Shown here piece after piece: positions 1-11,028 of a DNA stretch of 64,000 nt. Each line of letters begins with the position of its first letter. Position 1 is the first letter of the stretch. The position numbers were made by a program, and so were the translations under genes. This DNA comes from Lojkania enalia (lineage: Eukaryota > Ascomycota > Dothideomycetes > Pleosporales), in assembly GCA_010094045.1 (NCBI GenBank), contig ML986618.1, positions 248,001 through 312,000 on the forward strand, given 5' to 3'. The notes under the pieces are model-generated. The model made no database searches and was not told the origin of the DNA. It saw only the letters and a list, made by a program, of their open reading frames with translations.

Positions 1-2059
1 TGCAGATGTACTCTACCTTCGTTTGTCTAAGCAAACCGCATCACTTGAACAAGGTTGCAGCGCATTATTGACGTGCACATAAGGTAATTAAACGTACCTA
101 CACGTGATGCATCCAGTCCTAGCCAGCCTTCACGCCCTCTTACGCATTAGTCCTTTCTTAAATTCATCGGCATGTCTTTCATTCGTCTTTCACGCCACTC
201 GAACGAGCAATGCAGTGGGGACACTGAATGATTAAACACGTCATCGTATTCGGCGTGGCTATAAGAGTATTAAGTTTCGTAGGGCTGCAGGAGTTCATTG
301 CACTCCGCAGGCTGTACTTCGTGTTCCATCGTAATATGAGAGTGGTTCGCCGGGCCGTTTACTCTCTACTTCCACCACGCCTTTCGTAGTTTGCGAAGGA
401 TTCAAGTGTGTATTGCGTGTAAGCCGGCAGTGCAGATCCTGAAATCTGACTTGCACCTCACGAACATTCCTCTACGGCTCGGGCCCATGTTACGGTCTTA
501 CAAGGGCGAGAGTTGCAAATTCTGGTTATTTGGCTCGCGTGAGCTGCGTCGATTTGCCCTTGCGGGCTTTCAAGTATAATTCAACGGACGGATGCAGTCT
601 AAACAAGCAGCACGATTCAATTCGTTAAGAACGTCGTAAGACGTGAGGGGCGTTTTCAGATGCTCTTCTACAACAGAATTTCACTGAGTTTAGCATTCTA
701 AGGATCCACGCGACTGTTGCAGGTGACCGCACCTGTCCCCATATGGATAGGTCTCAAGGAAATCTGAAATTATCTCTTTATAGGTGCTTCAATTTCCATG
801 TAGCTAGACTCAATGCAGCGCAGAATCAACATGTAATGCACTTTAACCGAAGACACCTCCTGGACGCCCGAAGGACAAACGATCTGCTGACAGCATGCTA
901 GTTGCTCCAATGCGTCTTTCCGTATATTACAAGCACCACAGCTGCTAGAAGATAGGGCCTTGGGCTGTAACTCTATAGGGCACGTAACGCAATCGTTCGT
1001 CTTACTATCGCTAGCCCCCCTTGTCAAGATTCATATGCAGGTACCAACTTGCTCATCTATTCTGGATTTTTATGTGTTCTAGACATACTTTATAACCGGG
1101 CATTCCTTTGACAAGGGTCGGATACCCTTTCTCCCTAGGGCTATGTAACAATCTTGAAATTCCACCATCATAGCCTCGATTCTGGAACGTCACTCATACT
1201 TTGTTACACGGTACCGCCCTTTAGCAGGCAGGCCTATAGCGAACAAGCCCGCATGCAGACGCCCCGCCTAAGCTTTCACTGTTTAAACAACATCATGCAT
1301 CCAACCGCCACGCACGCTTTTGTATTTATCAAATGATCTTTGTCTACCGAGGAGCGGGTCTGCAGATGAGTCGTAAATTCCAGCAAATGTATGCTTAGGC
1401 CATGACCGATGAGGCTGGCATGCGGCGAGAAATATGGATATTTTGCGTGAGGCACGCGGCTGACAGCTGTCAGTCCATATCTCTCCCAAAAGACCAACCA
1501 CGACGTCTACTAACAAAAGTGCAATCAAGTTCTTTTTTTTATTTTCTAGAACGCTCTCTTGCCAATTCTCTGGGGAGCGTACTGACAGTATGACAATCTT
1601 TCCACAGGATAACGTACAACAGGGATTCAAGTCCACCCCAGTCCATTCCTGGCCGTCAAGTACCCAATGTGACCGTGCGTGCTCATGCCATTCTCAAACA
1701 GGATAATGCAAGGTTAAATACCCCCCCTGGGTCTTTAGTGGGATCATTCGGATCTAGTCGTTGTCTTCTTCCATTGAACTGACCTTTAGGACCACAGTGA
1801 CTGCTCCCTTGATGAGTATACGAGACCACTGCACCACAAGACACACCTGCCACCCTTTTGCACAATAATTCAAGGTCCGACATCGTGATTGCGTCAATAC
1901 GTGCCCGTGGAGTGTCCGTATAAAGAACTTTGCGCAGCATCGATTCTACTCCTATAGAATCCCCACATCCGCAACCTCAGAACCTCAGATTCCTATTTTA
2001 TTTCAACCTCGAACGACTTATATAGGCCCTCGTATTTGACGCGTTATATATCTCGAAAA
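1..2059. other. Gene-free left edge
   Basis: I find no supportable gene here. The open frames are short (up to 117 codons), have no recognisable motif and lie on both strands over the same bases. The last 100-150 bases should hold the chitinase promoter and 5' leader. No tandem repeat or transposon end was recognised. Confidence 0.5.
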
Positions 2060-3504
2060 ATGCGTGTTCCATCGTTGACACTCGCTGTGTCGCTTTTCAC
2101 AGCAATAGCCAGCGCTCGCTTCATGATCTACGCGGATGAGTGCGGTTACCCCTAGATCAAAAAGACTTTGTACATCATACTGACGACGCATGTAGATGGC
2201 ATAAAACTCGCCCTACGAAACCGGAAGATCGAGCTGGCATCGATCACGTCATCCTGGCATTCGCAAAAGCCAACAGCAGCATTGCGTCGTATCAGCCCTA
2301 TGTCCCAGTATCCACGATCCGTCAAGAGTTCCCAGAAGCCAAGGTCATGGTTGCAGTGGGCGGGTGGAATGATCCTGGGTTCTCTGACCAGGTTGTGAAT
2401 AAGGATGCCATCAAGGCGTTCGCTCGGGGTGTCGGGGCCATGATCAAGAACCTCCAGATTGACGGTGTTGGTGAGTTTTGACATGCGTTTTTGACGAGAA
2501 CGTGCGAATGCTAATTCAGTGCTAGATATTGACTGGGAATACCCCGGTGGCAACGGCGCCGACTACAAGAACATCACGAACGACAAGCGGACAGGAGAGA
2601 TCCCTGCGTTCCCAGAACTACTCGCTGCTATTCGGAAAGAGATTGGGGAGGAGAAGATTCTTTCCATAGCCGTGCCGGGAAAGAAAGGTGATATGATAGC
2701 TTACACCGCGGACAACGGCCCCAAGATCTGGCCATCTGTCAACTACATCAATGTACACTCCCTTCCCTACACGCATCATTGAGATAATACTGACCTCTAC
2801 AGATTATGGCCTATGACCTCATGAACCGTCGAGACACACTAACCAACCACCACACCTCCATCGCCGGGGTCCGTGAGGCCATACAAAACTACATCAACAT
2901 CGGCGCACCGCCCGAGAAAATAAACCTCGGCTTCGCCTACTACGCAAAATACTTTCAGACCGACGAAAACTGCACGGGCAAGGAACTAGGCTGCAAGATC
3001 GTACTGGCCGAGGATCCCAAGACGGGCGACGACTTGCACACGTCCGGCGCCTGGACCTTCGAGCCCAACAACATGAACCCGTTCGATCCGAGCAAGATAA
3101 AAGACTCGTATGACGGCGAGTGCGGCGCGGCGAACATGAAGCGGTGCGCCGGCGGCTGCTGCTCCGAAGCCGGCTACTGCGGCACCACGGCAGCGTACTG
3201 CGGCGGCGGGTGCCAGCACTCCTTCGGCACAGGCTGCACGGGGCCCGATGTCCATGCCTCCTGGCAGCGCGCTGCGGTCAATGGCAAGCTCGACGGCGAG
3301 GCCGGCGGCAAGTACTTCTACGACCGTCAAGCAAACCTCTTTTGGACGTGGGAGACGTCCGAGATCATCGACCGCAAGTTCGCTGAACTCGTTGGCCCCT
3401 ATGGGCTGGGCGTGTTTGCTTGGTCTCTGGGTGAGGATAGTAATGATTGGAGTCATATTAAGAAAATGGGTGAGATGATGAAGTATGAGGGCTGTGATGA
3501 GTAA
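2060..3504 (+). CDS. GH18 chitinase with embedded CBM18
   Basis: Secreted family 18 chitinase that should hydrolyse chitin outside the cell or in the wall. Exons are 2060-2139, 2196-2470, 2526-2752 and 2803-3504, giving 427 aa. Residues 1-19 are a hydrophobic signal peptide ending in SAR. The second junction was set by the catalytic motif: the TAG acceptor at 2525 yields DGVDIDWEYP (catalytic Glu about 123), while the earlier CAG at 2519 would insert two residues into it. VNYINIMAYDL and VFAWSLGED are further GH18 strands. Residues about 300-339 form a complete hevein-type CBM18 with eight cysteines (key part CCSEAGYCG), placed before the last barrel strands and not at a terminus. The first donor (GTGCGG) is not optimal but restores ADEWH. 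Family assignment is firm. Substrate and role (wall remodelling, mycoparasitism, nutrition) are not visible from the sequence. Confidence 0.9.
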
Positions 3505-4363
3505 GTAACCCCATTGTGCCTCAAGCGACCGATTCCAGCGCATAGATTATGGAAAGTTACATCGGGGAGGAGTAGCGTCATGGGCCAGTTAGGCATGGCA
3601 AAGCCTTGTATTTTGGTTTCTATATGACTGGGTGAGATATCAATGGAGAAGTCCGGCGTGGCGGATCCAGCCTCATATCAATGGTTTTCCTCGGGCTTGG
3701 TGGTACTTAGCTCGAGTCTATCCCCTTTGCCAAATAATTGCGGGTTTCGTCATTTCCTGAGTAGCTGTGAACACTGCAATAGGCTTAGGTGGTAAACCGG
3801 AAGATTTATTTCCGAAATATTCGCATTGTGACATATTGCCGTGAGTTGGTTTAGGCTGTGAAATAGACTGCTGCTCCCACTCTCTGATTGACGAAGATGA
3901 ATATTAAACCCTTATTCGATATACGAAGAATGATATAAAAACTGATAAACTCCACGCTAGGTATCTTAGGGCGGCCGACGCACCTGCCCAGCGGTGAAGT
4001 AGCCTTGAAACTAGTATAAGTAGTAGGGGACAAGGTGCTTGGGACTCACAAGTATTAGTCATATTGGGCCGAGGACTAAAATACACATTACGATTTTCTG
4101 GCCTTCTACACGGAAAGGCTCGCTATAAGTGTACAATTTTTGGAAACAAAAAGTATCTACCTGTTAGTCGTCAACCTCATACACAGATCCGTTTATCCGT
4201 AATCGCAAGGATATCGAACCAAGACCATTCCAACATTTAATTAATCACCCACACTTCTTATTCAAACTATACAGAATCATCCCCAAGAATCCAATTTTGA
4301 GTATAGCATATACCAAACGCTGCAGTGAATTATCAACATCGCAAGGCCATGCAAACGTCCTGG
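3505..4363. other. Intergenic, between convergent genes
   Basis: This is the 3' flank of the chitinase and of the minus-strand CCDC47-like gene. I see no coding signal, repeat or structured RNA. It is AT-rich around 3880-4330, as expected for fungal 3' regions. Confidence 0.5.
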
Positions 4364-5971
4364 CTATGCCTTGATAGTCTTCTTCTTCTCCCTCCTCTTG
4401 CCTTCCCTCTCCCTCTCCTTCTCAAGATACTTCCTCTGTTCTTCGGCTGTCATGCGGCTCAATAGCTGATCTCTTTTCTCCTTCTTGGCTTTGTCGCCCG
4501 CCAGCTTGCGCTCCTCGGCCTTCTCATCGTCATCAAACTTCTTGATCTTAGCAATCTGTTCTTCGCGCGTTTGCTTGATGCGGCGCATGGCCTCGGGACG
4601 GAAGCGGCCGTGCTGAATCAGAAGGTCAGGGATGCGAAGAAAGTATTGAAAAATGGGAAGGGTTGAGTCATAGGGGTTGGAGGCGGACTGAAGTTTGAGG
4701 GACAAGGAGATGCGCTTCCGTGGGACTGTGTCATCGAGCCTGAATACAATTAGCCTTTAGAAGGACGTTTAGCTGGTGCGAGCTTACTTTTTCGGCTGCT
4801 CCATGGGTTGGTCGCTTATAACTAAAGCCTCGAACTTGTCACCGGCCTCGTTGATAGCTTTGATTAGCTCCGGGGTTAAGAGGGCCTCAGAGATCTCCGC
4901 ATTCTCGCTCATGACGGTGGTCCAGACAGGAAGCTTGGCGTGATCTTTGGTAGAGGTCAGGGACAGATCATAGCGATCTTCTCGGAGCCGCTTCATGAGG
5001 TCCTTGTGTACAACAGCCCAGACAAACCCGTCATAGGTGCTGCTTGGCACGCTCTTCTTCTCCTCTCCTTTCCCAAATCCAGGAGCAATCTGCGCTTCCT
5101 TGCCATCAAATACATACGCGGTCGCCTCCATGCGCTCGTCTGGAGCGGGCATGCTCTCAAAGAAGACACCAATCAGGATCTCACCGAGGCGCATGAGAGG
5201 ATTAAACCTCTTCGTCAGGGTTAACTTGAAGTCGGCGAATGCAATGTTCAGGCGTCCGGTCGCGTAAGTCTGGTACTCATCGGCCTTTTTTTCCCGGAGC
5301 ATTTTGTCTGGGTTTTCGGCATCTTGCTGGGCCTTTTCGGTGGCCTGCATGAGGCCGATGGAGCTCACATCGTCGACTGAGGCCTGTGGGCGAACGTAGC
5401 CAACCTGGACAAATTCTTGCTGTAGGATGGGCGCATGCGACTTCATCCAATGCTTCGCGGTCTTGCGATTCTTGCTCGTTCCCCATAGGTGCACCACGAC
5501 CACGAGGAGGACGAAGGGGAGGATGTAGAGCTCCAGCTTGAAGTCGTCGATAGTCGTACGCTCCCAGACACGGTACCATTTTGTATATGGAACCTGGCCG
5601 ACGGTCGAGGTGGCGGATGATGGCGGTGCCGAGGCAGTCGTGAAGGATGAGAGAGACGCTGGCTCTGGCGAAGGTGCGCCTGCGAAGTCGGCGAAATCTA
5701 GGGTTGAACATGTTAGCAAGTTGGTCTAAAGAGTAATGGTTGCTGCATGTGCAAAGCCCAGAGCAACCTATCAGCGCCGGCATTAATTGAATGCAAAGGC
5801 TTCGCTTCGCCGAGCGCAAAGGCTCGTGTCTCTTTGAGAGATTGAAGAGCTGCGCTGGTTTCCCTTGTCCGCAACCGACATTGTGAGGGGAATATGCATA
5901 CCGTCGTCACTTGCTGCGGGGGCATTTGCAGGCTTCTGGCCGCCAAATAGGCCTCTCACAAAGTCTCCCAT
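4364..5971 (-). CDS. CCDC47-type ER membrane protein (DUF1682)
   Basis: Homologue of CCDC47 / fungal UPF0674 ER membrane proteins. In animals this protein is part of the PAT complex that assists multipass membrane protein insertion and also affects ER calcium. Exons in transcript order are 5971-5902, 5697-4788 and 4739-4364, giving 451 aa, the family's usual length. The N-terminus MGDFVRGLFGG leads into an acidic-alanine segment (DDDFADFAGAP, formed across the first splice). One strong membrane segment is at about 80-97 (LYILPFVLLVVVVHLWG). The rest is the DUF1682 body, and the tail is a Lys/Glu/Arg-rich coiled coil ending in EKKKTIKA. Introns are 204 and 48 nt; the first is unusually long, yet joining its flanks gives the expected family sequence. 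A TTG-initiated extension upstream was not used. The function in fungi is inferred from the animal protein. Confidence 0.85.
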
Positions 5972-6620
5972 CCCGACTCGTCTACACAATTAAATGTGTT
6001 GTGGTGGTAAGGGTACTCTCAATGCTGTGAGAGGTTGGCGAGACAGAATCTCGGCTCGGCAGACTGACATTTTGGCCGATGCCGCCAGTCGCCTAACCAG
6101 AAAGGGGAGGCCACTGCATAACGGGTGCTTCAATTATACGTGATACGTAATATGTCAGTTTGTGGTATGTCACGGAATGCTGATTGAATTTCTTTCCAAA
6201 GAAATAATAGCGTTCAGTAATTTGGGAATCGAGATCGCAAATTACTCTTCATATTCCGGCTGCCTCGTGCATAAAAGCCAAGGCGCGCTCGATGTCTGCG
6301 AGCTCCTAGGAGCTCTAAAGAGGGCTATAGGGGTATGATCTTTAGTCCTATAGGTTAGATTCCAATTTAATGCAGGAATATGCACATGCGAAAATAAGAA
6401 AGACGTCACCCGCAGATGCACAAGACTATTCCAAGCTGTAGTTAAATTTGCAGTCTCCCGAGGCGCTCATGCACATTGTCCAGACTATGTCACTAGATCA
6501 AACAAACCAGATATCATTGAAGGATGCAGACTCTGTTGACTGTTTGTACAATGAAACTAAGTTGCCTTCCCACACCGCTCCTAGTATCTTGTTTTACAAC
6601 CGTAGATAGCCCAGTGATGT
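5972..6620. other. Intergenic
   Basis: This lies between the 5' end of the CCDC47-like gene and the 3' end of the cox7a-like gene, both on the minus strand. I see no gene or repeat. It should contain the promoter of the CCDC47-like gene near 5980-6200. Confidence 0.5.
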
Positions 6621-7138
6621 CTAGTTTTTGCCGAACCATGTCTTGTGGCCCTAACAAGAAAGTTATTTGGGACATATTTCGGAGGAGTCGGGCCAACCTA
6701 CGAGGGTCAGACGCGCCATCATGTACATGCTGGCGCCGAAACTGCCGAAGAGGAGGACCTTGTAGGCGGGAATCATCCAGCGGCCGTGACCCTAGATTGA
6801 TGCCGAAAGTCAGCACATCAAGCTCCTAGCAGTATGTTTCTGCCAATTAAGCCGTTTGCCTTTCTAGCCAAAGGTGAAGGTCGTGGTATTCCCTCGGGCG
6901 GGAAATCTCTTCCGGGCTCTTGACGTCTTTTGTCACGCACCTTCTCCCACACTCTTAAGCCATCATTTTTCTGGAACTCTCTTTGGTAGGAGGGAACGTT
7001 ATTCTTGCGGTACAAAAAGCTATCAATGTCAGTGCCGAACTACGAGTGAAATTGATCGGACGGCGGGAAGAGTTATTGTAGAGCTCCAATGGGACATGAC
7101 GTAGCTTTAGGGTATGGCGAACGAGCTTACCCTGCCAT
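6621..7138 (-). CDS. Cytochrome c oxidase subunit 7a-like protein
   Basis: Small inner-membrane subunit of respiratory complex IV, recognised by joining four tiny exons: 7138-7131 (8 nt), 7019-6941 (79 nt), 6791-6702 (90 nt) and 6650-6621 (30 nt). The sum is 207 nt, or 68 aa, with no frame break. The protein starts MAGFLYRKNNVPSYQREFQ; the motif NxVPxxQxxFQxxxG is the COX7A signature seen in animal and fungal subunits. One membrane helix follows (VLLFGSFGASMYMMARLTL), and the end LGHKTWFGKN is the fungal-type C-terminus. Introns are 111, 149 and 51 nt, and all have GT-AG ends. No single exon encodes more than 30 aa, so simple ORF calling misses it. The gene is divergent from the PPR protein gene at 7405. 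The family call rests on remembered motifs, not on a search. Confidence 0.82.
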
Positions 7139-7404
7139 TTTGAAGAGCGGAGAGGAAGTGAGGGCGACTTGCGGATGCAATTGAAAGGTTGGTGGTCGTT
7201 GAAGGTCGAAGTGAGGTCCAGCATCGAATGATCCCGGGAAGAAGCGATGCGCGCCAAGACAGGCACTGTTAGTCATCGTTTGGATTTCTGCGTATAAGCT
7301 ACAGTTGAACTTTAGATGGAAGCTTCAAGTACAGCTCATCTCGCAACATACAGATATCAGCCCCTATTAATGGAGTCGGCAGAACCGCGTTTTTGAATTA
7401 TTTA
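7139..7404. promoter_or_regulatory. Divergent promoter, cox7a-like / PPR
   Basis: Only 266 bases separate the start codons of the minus-strand cox7a-like gene and the plus-strand PPR gene, so both promoters must lie here or overlap the 5' ends. Both products are predicted to be mitochondrial, which would fit co-expression. I could not assign a specific binding site with confidence. Confidence 0.55.
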
Positions 7405-10056
7405 ATGCCAACGGCCCTAGACAGGCTTCTTGCCAGTCCGTCTGCGTTGAGAGCCCTCCGATCATTCGTCAATGCCTCCGAGCTCCCTGCATCATGCCCT
7501 ACCATCATTAATTGCCGCCCGGGCACGACCACCTACCGCAGGCGCTCCTCGAATTCGACGCAATTGAGTCTAAAAAATGACGCGAAAGCGAGAAAGGGGG
7601 CACGATCGAGAGTGTCGATCAGAAAATTCACGGGACGAGATACCGACATAAACAATCCGAAATCGGCCTACCCGAAGACGCTGAAGATCGATAATATCAA
7701 GGAGCACGAGAAACCCCTAGCATGGGTGCAAGCATTGCAATACCAGGAACGAGTCTACCGACTCAATGGAGTTCGCCATGTCTGGTTTGCCATGATGCAC
7801 TCCGGGTTTAGCCTACCCACTGCAAACACCGTGGAGGCAGATTTCCTGTGGGGAACCTTGATCAAGCATCCCAATCTTTTCCCTCTGGTTTTAGATCATG
7901 CTGCGCTCCTACAAAGGAAGACTGGTGCCGTATATCCGAAGCTATACGAGAAATGTATGGCATATTGGCTCCCACGACATGCAGACAGGGCGTTGGAATA
8001 CCACCACCTGATGGTGGTAAGGCTCAGGCTCAGGAAGCTCCCTTTACGCCAATTAGCGCAGTTAGCGAGATACAACCTGACTACTAAATCACTTGAGGCT
8101 CTGATGCAGATTTATCAGACTAGCAATGAGCGGGACATATACGATCTTATAGTACCTAGCCTCATAGATCGAGGCAAATTTGCTCATGCTCGCCGATGGC
8201 ATATACTATGCTCCCATCGGAAGGATCTTCCGTCTCCGGCCGTCTCGTCTGACCCTATCATTCAATTGCTCTCGGCTGAATTCGAAACTGCCCCTACTCT
8301 CAATAGTTTTCAGGGAACGCCGGGTCGCGTCAACGCATCGAGGATATATAGGTATTCCAACTCAAGAATCGAGAGGTTCTCCGGTGGCTCGAAGTACAAC
8401 ACGGAGCTTGTGCGTCGGCTAACACGGCGAGATATTGAGCCTCTCCGTTTTGAAGACCCCTTTTGTGCTAGGTTGTTTGCCACGAGAGCTTTCCCGCCGT
8501 CTACAATTATCAAAGGACTCACTATGGTCGGAGTAAATGAGATTGGCCCCCAAGCTTTACGTACTATGGCGTTGAGGACCGAACCCTTGACGGATTTAGG
8601 TGAGCGATTTAGGGAGTTGAAGCAGGCAGGCATCACCTTGCAAGGCTGCGTATTCTCTTTGGCTCTAGAGAAATTCGCGATGGAGAATAAGTTCGAACTA
8701 GTACACAGCATTATCGAAAGCGACCAGCACCCTGACGTATTCGATGACACGGAGATGCAAAAGAAGCTGTTAGATTATTATCTTCATCAGAAAGATTGGG
8801 TGCAGGCCCATCGGACGCTCGCTATTCTCACTCTTTTCCACAACGACCCAAGCACTGAATCGTGGAATATCCTGTTACAGGCCCGTATCCGGCAGTCTAA
8901 TTATCATAGCGTCTTGCATATTCTTCAGGACATGCGCGCAAAAAGTATTTCAGTATCAACTGAATCCCTAATGGCTGTCAAAGGTATTCTCCGACTCCGT
9001 CAGCGCGGGCGTAATCCAACAACCTCACTCACGGGTCCGTTTGACGATCTTCGCTTCGTAGCTCGTGTCTACATTTCAGTGCTGGAATCTGGCATAGGAG
9101 TCATTCCTCCAATAGCATGGCGAGAGATCATCCGACGTTTTGGGATGTTGGGGAGAATAAGGGAACTTAGACGTCTCGTTCTCTGGCTCATGTGTTGGTA
9201 TGCACAGACTCGCAAAACGAAGGTCGATAAAGTTCCGCAAGTATTCAATAGAACAGCTGATGAGGTCCGACACGCATTTCTAGGTGCGCAAATGAACCCC
9301 AACACTCCTCCATGGATTCCCAGGAACAATCCTTCGCATCCCCTTCACCAATTATTCCCCAGGTCGTTCCAGCAAGCACTTATTGTCTGGGGTTTTCGAG
9401 CTGGTCTGCTTGCAAACGCTTCTTACGAACAATCCATGTTCTCAGGGGTTGCCTCCAAAAGCCATTATCGCCGAAAATTTGTAAGGAAGAATATACTAAA
9501 GCGCGTTGACTGGACTATTGGTCTCCGAACCCTTGTTGAGCTTCGCAATGGGGGTGTTAATATAAATCGCTGGACCGTCATCAAAACTCTTCGAATGATG
9601 CTCATTATTCTTTTTGGTAGAGGTCGATCACTGAAGCGAGAGAATAGGATGATGGAAAATGCGAATGTCCTTTCATATAATACGTATGTGAAGACAATTA
9701 ATCGCATATGGGGCGAAGAATTGTTTCAAGAAATTAAAACACCAGTGCGACATGTGATAGTAGATAAGAAAGAGGGTCAGAGACCAGAGCACTCTTTACT
9801 GCAATATGAGAACGAGGCTCGGGCGCGATTAAACCTTTTATTGATGAGCACCATGTGTAGTTGGAAGCTGGATCATCCCTCGGCGCGCGAACAAGAAAGG
9901 CAGACGATTTCGCACATCAGTCGTGAGCAGGAAGGGGCAAACCACAGCGATTCGAAAGAGCTGAGCGAAGCCAATAACCTAATCTGCGGGCTGGCTGAAA
10001 ATCCTAGTGGTGCACAATCCGCGCCTTTGTCACAAGGAAGTGCCTCAGGCGTCTAG
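7405..10056 (+). CDS. Mitochondrial PPR-type helical-repeat protein
   Basis: Intronless 883-aa protein. The start is the first ATG (7405); the frame stays open a little upstream only through a TTG. The N-terminal 60 residues are rich in Arg, Ser and Ala with few acids (for example TTYRRRSSNS), consistent with a mitochondrial presequence. The body is all-helical with paired-helix repeats resembling pentatricopeptide units, for example around 490-530 (SWNILLQARIRQSNYHSVLH, LQDMRAKSISVSTE). Such fungal proteins usually bind mitochondrial RNAs and act in processing, stability or translation. The C-terminal 60 residues look disordered. The head-to-head cox7a-like gene supports a respiratory context. 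I cannot name an orthologue (for example the Cbp1, Aep or Pet309 type), so the specific RNA target is unknown. Confidence 0.7.
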   Translation: MPTALDRLLASPSALRALRSFVNASELPASCPTIINCRPGTTTYRRRSSNSTQLSLKNDAKARKGARSRVSIRKFTGRDTDINNPKSAYPKTLKIDNIKEHEKPLAWVQALQYQERVYRLNGVRHVWFAMMHSGFSLPTANTVEADFLWGTLIKHPNLFPLVLDHAALLQRKTGAVYPKLYEKCMAYWLPRHADRALEYHHLMVVRLRLRKLPLRQLAQLARYNLTTKSLEALMQIYQTSNERDIYDLIVPSLIDRGKFAHARRWHILCSHRKDLPSPAVSSDPIIQLLSAEFETAPTLNSFQGTPGRVNASRIYRYSNSRIERFSGGSKYNTELVRRLTRRDIEPLRFEDPFCARLFATRAFPPSTIIKGLTMVGVNEIGPQALRTMALRTEPLTDLGERFRELKQAGITLQGCVFSLALEKFAMENKFELVHSIIESDQHPDVFDDTEMQKKLLDYYLHQKDWVQAHRTLAILTLFHNDPSTESWNILLQARIRQSNYHSVLHILQDMRAKSISVSTESLMAVKGILRLRQRGRNPTTSLTGPFDDLRFVARVYISVLESGIGVIPPIAWREIIRRFGMLGRIRELRRLVLWLMCWYAQTRKTKVDKVPQVFNRTADEVRHAFLGAQMNPNTPPWIPRNNPSHPLHQLFPRSFQQALIVWGFRAGLLANASYEQSMFSGVASKSHYRRKFVRKNILKRVDWTIGLRTLVELRNGGVNINRWTVIKTLRMMLIILFGRGRSLKRENRMMENANVLSYNTYVKTINRIWGEELFQEIKTPVRHVIVDKKEGQRPEHSLLQYENEARARLNLLLMSTMCSWKLDHPSAREQERQTISHISREQEGANHSDSKELSEANNLICGLAENPSGAQSAPLSQGSASGV

Positions 10057-11005
10057 TCGGAGGGCACCTAAGGGAGCTTTCACAGGAGGGAAAAGCTTCA
10101 CATTGCTCTTCAACAGACAAGCGATTGCTTAACCGCTGATGGGAATGCAACGGAAGCTCTACTTTCTTCATAGGAAGGTGCCTCGCCGGCATAATTTGAC
10201 AATGTTTCGAAGCTGTTCGTACCGCCATCGAGACAACAAGAGGAGCGGTTTGCAAGAGCGGCGCCCTGTTCCGATGAGCTTCCAGTGGGGTACGGATTAC
10301 CTGATCGATAGCAAAGGGCGAAGGATAACTAAGCTATTGTTCATATACGTTATTCTGTTCTAGAGGTTAGGATGATACCATGTACATTTAATTACATTGC
10401 GTCTAGAAAATAGCATCTTGCAACCACGTCGCTGCGCTATAAGTTATCATTATACACAACCCCCCTTTAATATCATCACCCAATATATCGTAATTAACAA
10501 CCTTGAAAACTAGCTATGGAAAGCACAGCAAATACGTACGATCAACAAAGCAACAAGTCTTCGAGCGGCGAGGAGCCTCATTCACGATATCTACGCCGGC
10601 CGTCAACAGTCGGAGTGATTCCATAGCGTTAGCAGCCTACTTGCCAAGAATACACACATCTTCTCAGCGAACGCCTCATTCCTGTATCCTAGTAGTCCAC
10701 CCCTGTCCTTATTTTTACGAAACTAGTAAAACATTCCATTAGACAGTGCGCGCTGTGGAGTTCATTGTATGCTATTCTAGTACAGAAGTAGCGGTGAAAG
10801 CCCCACGCAAGACCGCCCGCGCGATGATCTAGATAGAATTTTACGGTATTGGGTGAGGTGGCGGGCGCTAGAAGGCGGGAGGAGGTGGATGGTAAGTGGT
10901 AGGGGCACCTACTTACAATGTGGTATGAAGATTTCACCGGTTGCAGGAGCATAGGGGTGTGGAGGACTGGATATAGCGATAATGCTCTCCGGCGTCCGGC
11001 GAAAT

Positions 11006-11028
11006 AATATATATATATATATATATAT
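11006..11028. repeat. (AT)n microsatellite
   Basis: Uninterrupted AT dinucleotide run of about 23 bases directly visible in the sequence. It lies in non-coding DNA. Confidence 0.95.

Noticed and set aside
2471..2525. Earlier CAG acceptor at 2519 for the second chitinase intron
   Set aside because: It would insert two residues into the catalytic motif; the TAG at 2525 gives DGVDIDWEYP.
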